A DNA stretch of 36,688 nucleotides from an uncultured Lachnospiraceae bacterium. GTDB lineage: Bacteria > Bacillota > Clostridia > Lachnospirales > Lachnospiraceae. Under the pieces are notes generated by a model, which ran no database searches, was not told where the DNA came from, and worked only from the letters and a program-made list of their open reading frames with translations. Location: assembly GCA_947089905.1 (NCBI GenBank), contig CAMUMG010000016.1, forward strand, positions 1 to 36,688, read 5' to 3'. The position numbers were made by a program, and so were the translations under genes. Of this stretch, positions 34,181 through 36,688 are shown one piece after another (the first letter of the stretch is position 1; each line of letters starts with the position of its first letter).

Positions 34181-35329
34181 CTATCTTCTGTTATTTTTTA
34201 TAGCAATTTCTTCATATAGTTTTTTAATTCTATGTAACATTTCCTCTTCCTGAAACTTTGTTTCTATTCGTTTTTTTGCCTCTCTTCCCATTTCTAGTCG
34301 CTGTTGTGGATGATCCTTCATCCAGTTTAGTGCCTTAGTAAGTGCATCTGTATTTTTAGGTGGTACAGTTAATCCTGTCTGACCATCTAAACTGACATAG
34401 GGAACTCCACTTTGCAGACTGGTATTAATAACAGGCTTACCAAACGCCATTGCCTCTAATTGTACCAATCCAAATGCTTCACTTTTTACAATAGAAGGCA
34501 AAACAAAAACATCACAAGAGGCATATTCCTGAAATAACTTTTCATCTTTCATCTGTCCAAGAAAAAAAACTCGGTTTTCTAAATGCAGTCTTTTTGTCTG
34601 CCTTTGTAGAGATGTCTTTAATGGTCCTTCTCCAACAATTTTTAGTGTTATTTCTTTTGTTTTTGCCAAAGCCTCTAATAAAATCTCACAGCCTTTGTAA
34701 TATACTAAACGACCTACAAATAAAACCCGTAGAGGATGTACTTCTCTTTCTTCTTTATATAATTTTGTGGCACAAAGAACTTCCTTTTTTATCCCATAGG
34801 GAATTACAATACATCGCTCTTTATATTTCCAAAGAATATCTGAATTATCAATCTGTTCTTTCGTTGCTACAATAATCGCCTGTGCCTGTTTTAAAAAAAA
34901 GGAACATAGTGGTCGGTAAAATAACATCCATCTTTTTTGTCGTACAATATCACTATGCCACCAGATCACCAGATTCTTTTTTGACTTTCCTGCCAGTAAA
35001 TATGCCAAATCTGCTAATGGAAATGGCATATGAACTTGAACGATATCTGCCTGTTTAGACAATTTTTTATAATCTCGCAAAAACTGAAAAGATAATGGCA
35101 TAGAGCTCACTTTCCAGCGACTTGCACAGCGTCGAACATTTACTCCAAACACACATTCTTCTATGGTTTGATTTACTTTGTCCTGACAGACTAACACTTT
35201 TATCTGCATTACATCTTTTAGCCCCTCTGAAATCTGACGTACTACTGTTTCGATTCCTCCAGTCGCTGGAGCATAAAGTTTATTCACCTGTAATACCTTT
35301 ATCTTCTTGCCTTTTTTTTTAACGTGCAG
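34181..35329 (-). CDS. GT4-family glycosyltransferase, possible CTG start
   Basis: A GT-B enzyme of about 382 aa. KVLQVNKLYAPATGGIETVVRQISEGL is the standard N-terminal strand and loop, and KSEAFGLVQLEAMAFGKPVINT is an intact E-x7-E motif. The first GTG in frame (35287) would cut off the first beta strand KVLQ. Upstream, the only plausible initiator is CTG at 35329, with AAGGTG 5 bases ahead. It is the first gene of the operon and may start chain assembly by adding the first mannose or rhamnose residues. Confidence 0.85.
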   Translation of the reverse strand: MHVKKKGKKIKVLQVNKLYAPATGGIETVVRQISEGLKDVMQIKVLVCQDKVNQTIEECVFGVNVRRCASRWKVSSMPLSFQFLRDYKKLSKQADIVQVHMPFPLADLAYLLAGKSKKNLVIWWHSDIVRQKRWMLFYRPLCSFFLKQAQAIIVATKEQIDNSDILWKYKERCIVIPYGIKKEVLCATKLYKEEREVHPLRVLFVGRLVYYKGCEILLEALAKTKEITLKIVGEGPLKTSLQRQTKRLHLENRVFFLGQMKDEKLFQEYASCDVFVLPSIVKSEAFGLVQLEAMAFGKPVINTSLQSGVPYVSLDGQTGLTVPPKNTDALTKALNWMKDHPQQRLEMGREAKKRIETKFQEEEMLHRIKKLYEEIAIKNNRR

Positions 35330-35377
35330 AAAATCACCTTCTATATTATATTATAACTCATCTAATTTATAAAATTT

Positions 35378-35406
35378 AATATAACATAGCTTTCATAAAA
35401 AATCAA
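35378..35406 (-). promoter_or_regulatory. Sigma-A promoter of the polysaccharide operon
   Basis: Minus strand: -35 TTGATT (35401-35406), 17-base spacer, -10 TATATT (35378-35383). The start is predicted near 35371, about 40 bases ahead of the first gene. No strong terminator was seen before manC, so it may drive most of the 20-kb locus. Confidence 0.7.
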
Positions 35407-35446
35407 GAAATTTTTCCTTTTCTGTATCTTCTACAAACTTTATGTT

Positions 35447-36556
35447 CTAATTTCTATATTTTTGGATAATTGTTTCCATGTCTGTCCATTTTCTCTCCAT
35501 ATCTGCAACCAAGGCAAGTTGAGTACGACAACGATCCAAATTATGTTCACCTCTACTGATATGAAAATAGATATCTCCTTCCAGATAATCAGTCAGAAAA
35601 CGCATACCACATTCCAAAGCCATCATTTTAGCCCCATAGGGAAATAATTTTATTTCTATTTCTTTCAAACTACCTTGACTTCCCTCTAAGAAACCCTTTG
35701 TATATATTTCAAAAAGAGACAAAGATAAAGATACCTTGGATAAATCTTTTTCATCTTCCGCTGCCGTATTCGCTCCAAACCGAATGGAATCTCCATAATC
35801 AAAAATTGAAAATCCAGGCATAATGGTATCTAAATCAATAATACATAACGCTTGTCCTGTAATATCGTCAATCATAATATTATTGAGTTTAGTATCATTA
35901 TGACTTACACGCAGAGGTAGTTTGCCTTGTTTTTGTAGACTGAGTGCTAAACTCATTTCTTTTTCTCGCTCTCTAATAAATCGAATTTCTTCCTGAACCT
36001 CATTTGCTCTTCCTATTATATCTTTTTCTATCACATTCTGAAAAGTTACAAATCGAGCTGGTGTATTATGAAAATGCGGGATAGTTTCTACCAACTCATC
36101 TGTTGGAAAGTCTGCTAAAAGACATTGAAATTCTCCAAAAGCTTTCCCTACTTGGTAAAAATCTTCTGGTTTTTCCACCTTATTATAGCAAATAGCATGA
36201 GAAATAAACAGATAAACTCTCCAAAAATATCCCTGACTATCTTGATAATAATTCTCTCCATTTTTTGTAGGGATGAGATTTAGGGTTTCCCTGTCAGGAT
36301 TTCCATGGTTTTCAATAATTTTATTGCGTAAAAATGAAGTCACTCTTTTTATATTTTTCATCAGTCCCTCAATATCTTTAAAAACAATATGGTTTATCTG
36401 CTGTAAAATATAAAAATACTCCTGTCCATTTTCCTCGCAGATAAGAAGAAATGTGTGGTTAATATGTCCACTTCCATAGCTTCTACAACTTTTTATTTGC
36501 CCTTTTAGTGCAAAGGCATCTGCTGCCTTTAACGTTTGTTCTTTTATATTATCCAT
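35447..36556 (-). CDS. NahK-like sugar 1-kinase (aminoglycoside phosphotransferase fold)
   Basis: 369 aa. The kinase-like fold has the glycine loop YGSGHINHTF (27-36), catalytic HNDTKLNNIM (219-228, Asp221) and the metal-binding IDLDTIMPG (240-248). These motifs closely resemble N-acetylhexosamine 1-kinase (NahK/LnpB), which phosphorylates GlcNAc or GalNAc at C1. The substrate is not proven. The ribosome binding site is GGGAGG at 6 bases. It is a separate unit between a strong terminator and the polysaccharide promoter, and it may feed amino-sugar donors. Confidence 0.85.
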   Translation of the reverse strand: MDNIKEQTLKAADAFALKGQIKSCRSYGSGHINHTFLLICEENGQEYFYILQQINHIVFKDIEGLMKNIKRVTSFLRNKIIENHGNPDRETLNLIPTKNGENYYQDSQGYFWRVYLFISHAICYNKVEKPEDFYQVGKAFGEFQCLLADFPTDELVETIPHFHNTPARFVTFQNVIEKDIIGRANEVQEEIRFIREREKEMSLALSLQKQGKLPLRVSHNDTKLNNIMIDDITGQALCIIDLDTIMPGFSIFDYGDSIRFGANTAAEDEKDLSKVSLSLSLFEIYTKGFLEGSQGSLKEIEIKLFPYGAKMMALECGMRFLTDYLEGDIYFHISRGEHNLDRCRTQLALVADMERKWTDMETIIQKYRN

Positions 36557-36585
36557 ATGAGTCCTCCCATGACTATTTATATTTT

Positions 36586-36630
36586 AAAAAGGCGAAAGAT
36601 TAGTACAGTGTACCAATCTTTCGCCTTTTT
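36586..36630. terminator. Strong bidirectional terminator between tRNA-Met and the sugar kinase
   Basis: A perfect 16-bp stem AAAAAGGCGAAAGATT (36586-36601) with its complement (36615-36630), around a 13-base loop that itself contains GTAC/GTAC. The A and T runs at the ends serve both strands. It ends the minus-strand tRNA transcript just downstream of the tRNA. Confidence 0.85.
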
Positions 36631-36633
36631 AAG

Positions 36634-36688
36634 TAGCGAAGGGGGGATTTGAACCCTCGACACTACGGGTATGAACCGTATGCTCTAG
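36634..36688 (-). tRNA. tRNA-Met (anticodon CAU), 5' end beyond the window
   Basis: The 3' three quarters of a tRNA. The D-arm 3' side is GAGC. The anticodon arm is TACGG-TTCATAC-CCGTA with anticodon CAT, the variable loop is GTGTC, and the T arm is GAGGG-TTCAAAT-CCCCC, with one A-C mismatch. The acceptor 3' strand is CTTCGCT, discriminator A. The CCA is not encoded. CAT could also be initiator Met or, after lysidine modification, Ile; the missing 5' half is needed to tell. Confidence 0.85.

Noticed and set aside
1..36688. CRISPR array, insertion sequence transposase or prophage genes
   Set aside because: No regularly spaced direct repeats, DDE-type transposase, integrase or phage structural genes were seen on either strand.

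Overview
The window comes from a low-GC Gram-positive bacterium, most probably a spore-forming Clostridia member of the Lachnospiraceae type. Support comes from the AT-rich codons, the strong AGGAGG-type ribosome binding sites, a SigH-type sporulation sigma factor, the cysE-cysS-mrnC-rlmB-yacP-sigH gene order familiar from Firmicutes, and a T-box leader. Almost every gene lies on the minus strand. The species assignment is inference.

Layout. Bases 1-4.7 kb: a type I restriction-modification operon in the order HTH regulator, hsdM, hsdS, two small cargo genes (an unknown 111-aa protein and a TIR-domain protein), then hsdR, which runs off the left edge. Bases 4.9-6.6 kb: a secreted Ig-like protein, tRNA-Thr(GGU), and a plus-strand 159-aa protein of unknown function. 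Bases 6.6-11.6 kb: the housekeeping operon cysE-cysS-mrnC-rlmB-rae1(yacP)-sigH behind one sigma-A promoter and a cysteine T-box leader, closed by a bidirectional terminator. Bases 11.6-14.7 kb: a YitT-family membrane protein with a roughly 200-nt leader, a gene-poor stretch holding a 240-bp nested palindrome, ispF, and an alpha/beta hydrolase.

Bases 14.7-35.4 kb: a 20-kb surface-polysaccharide locus read from a clear promoter near 35.4 kb. gmd and rmd make GDP-D-rhamnose from GDP-mannose, which manC supplies. Three GT4 enzymes, a 1069-aa multi-module glycosyltransferase and a GT2 enzyme build the glycan. A Wzm/Wzt-type ABC transporter exports it. A GT2/DUF2304/small EamA-like/GT-C set looks like a lipid-linked side-chain addition module. 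An AlgX-like protein plus an MBOAT protein look like an O-acylation pair. Bases 35.4-36.7 kb: an NahK-like sugar kinase, a strong bidirectional terminator, and the 3' part of a tRNA-Met gene.

The most notable points are these. (1) Three long G tracts (8, 8 and 9 G on the coding strand) occur within 3.6 kb of the AT-rich polysaccharide locus. One throws the AlgX-like gene out of frame, one is in frame in a GT2 gene, and one ends a tiny ORF that follows a duplicated gene leader; together they resemble a phase-variable glycan locus. (2) A two-gene TIR module sits between hsdS and hsdR. (3) A 240-bp nested palindrome has no gene to explain it. (4) The T-box may place sigH under cysteinyl-tRNA control.
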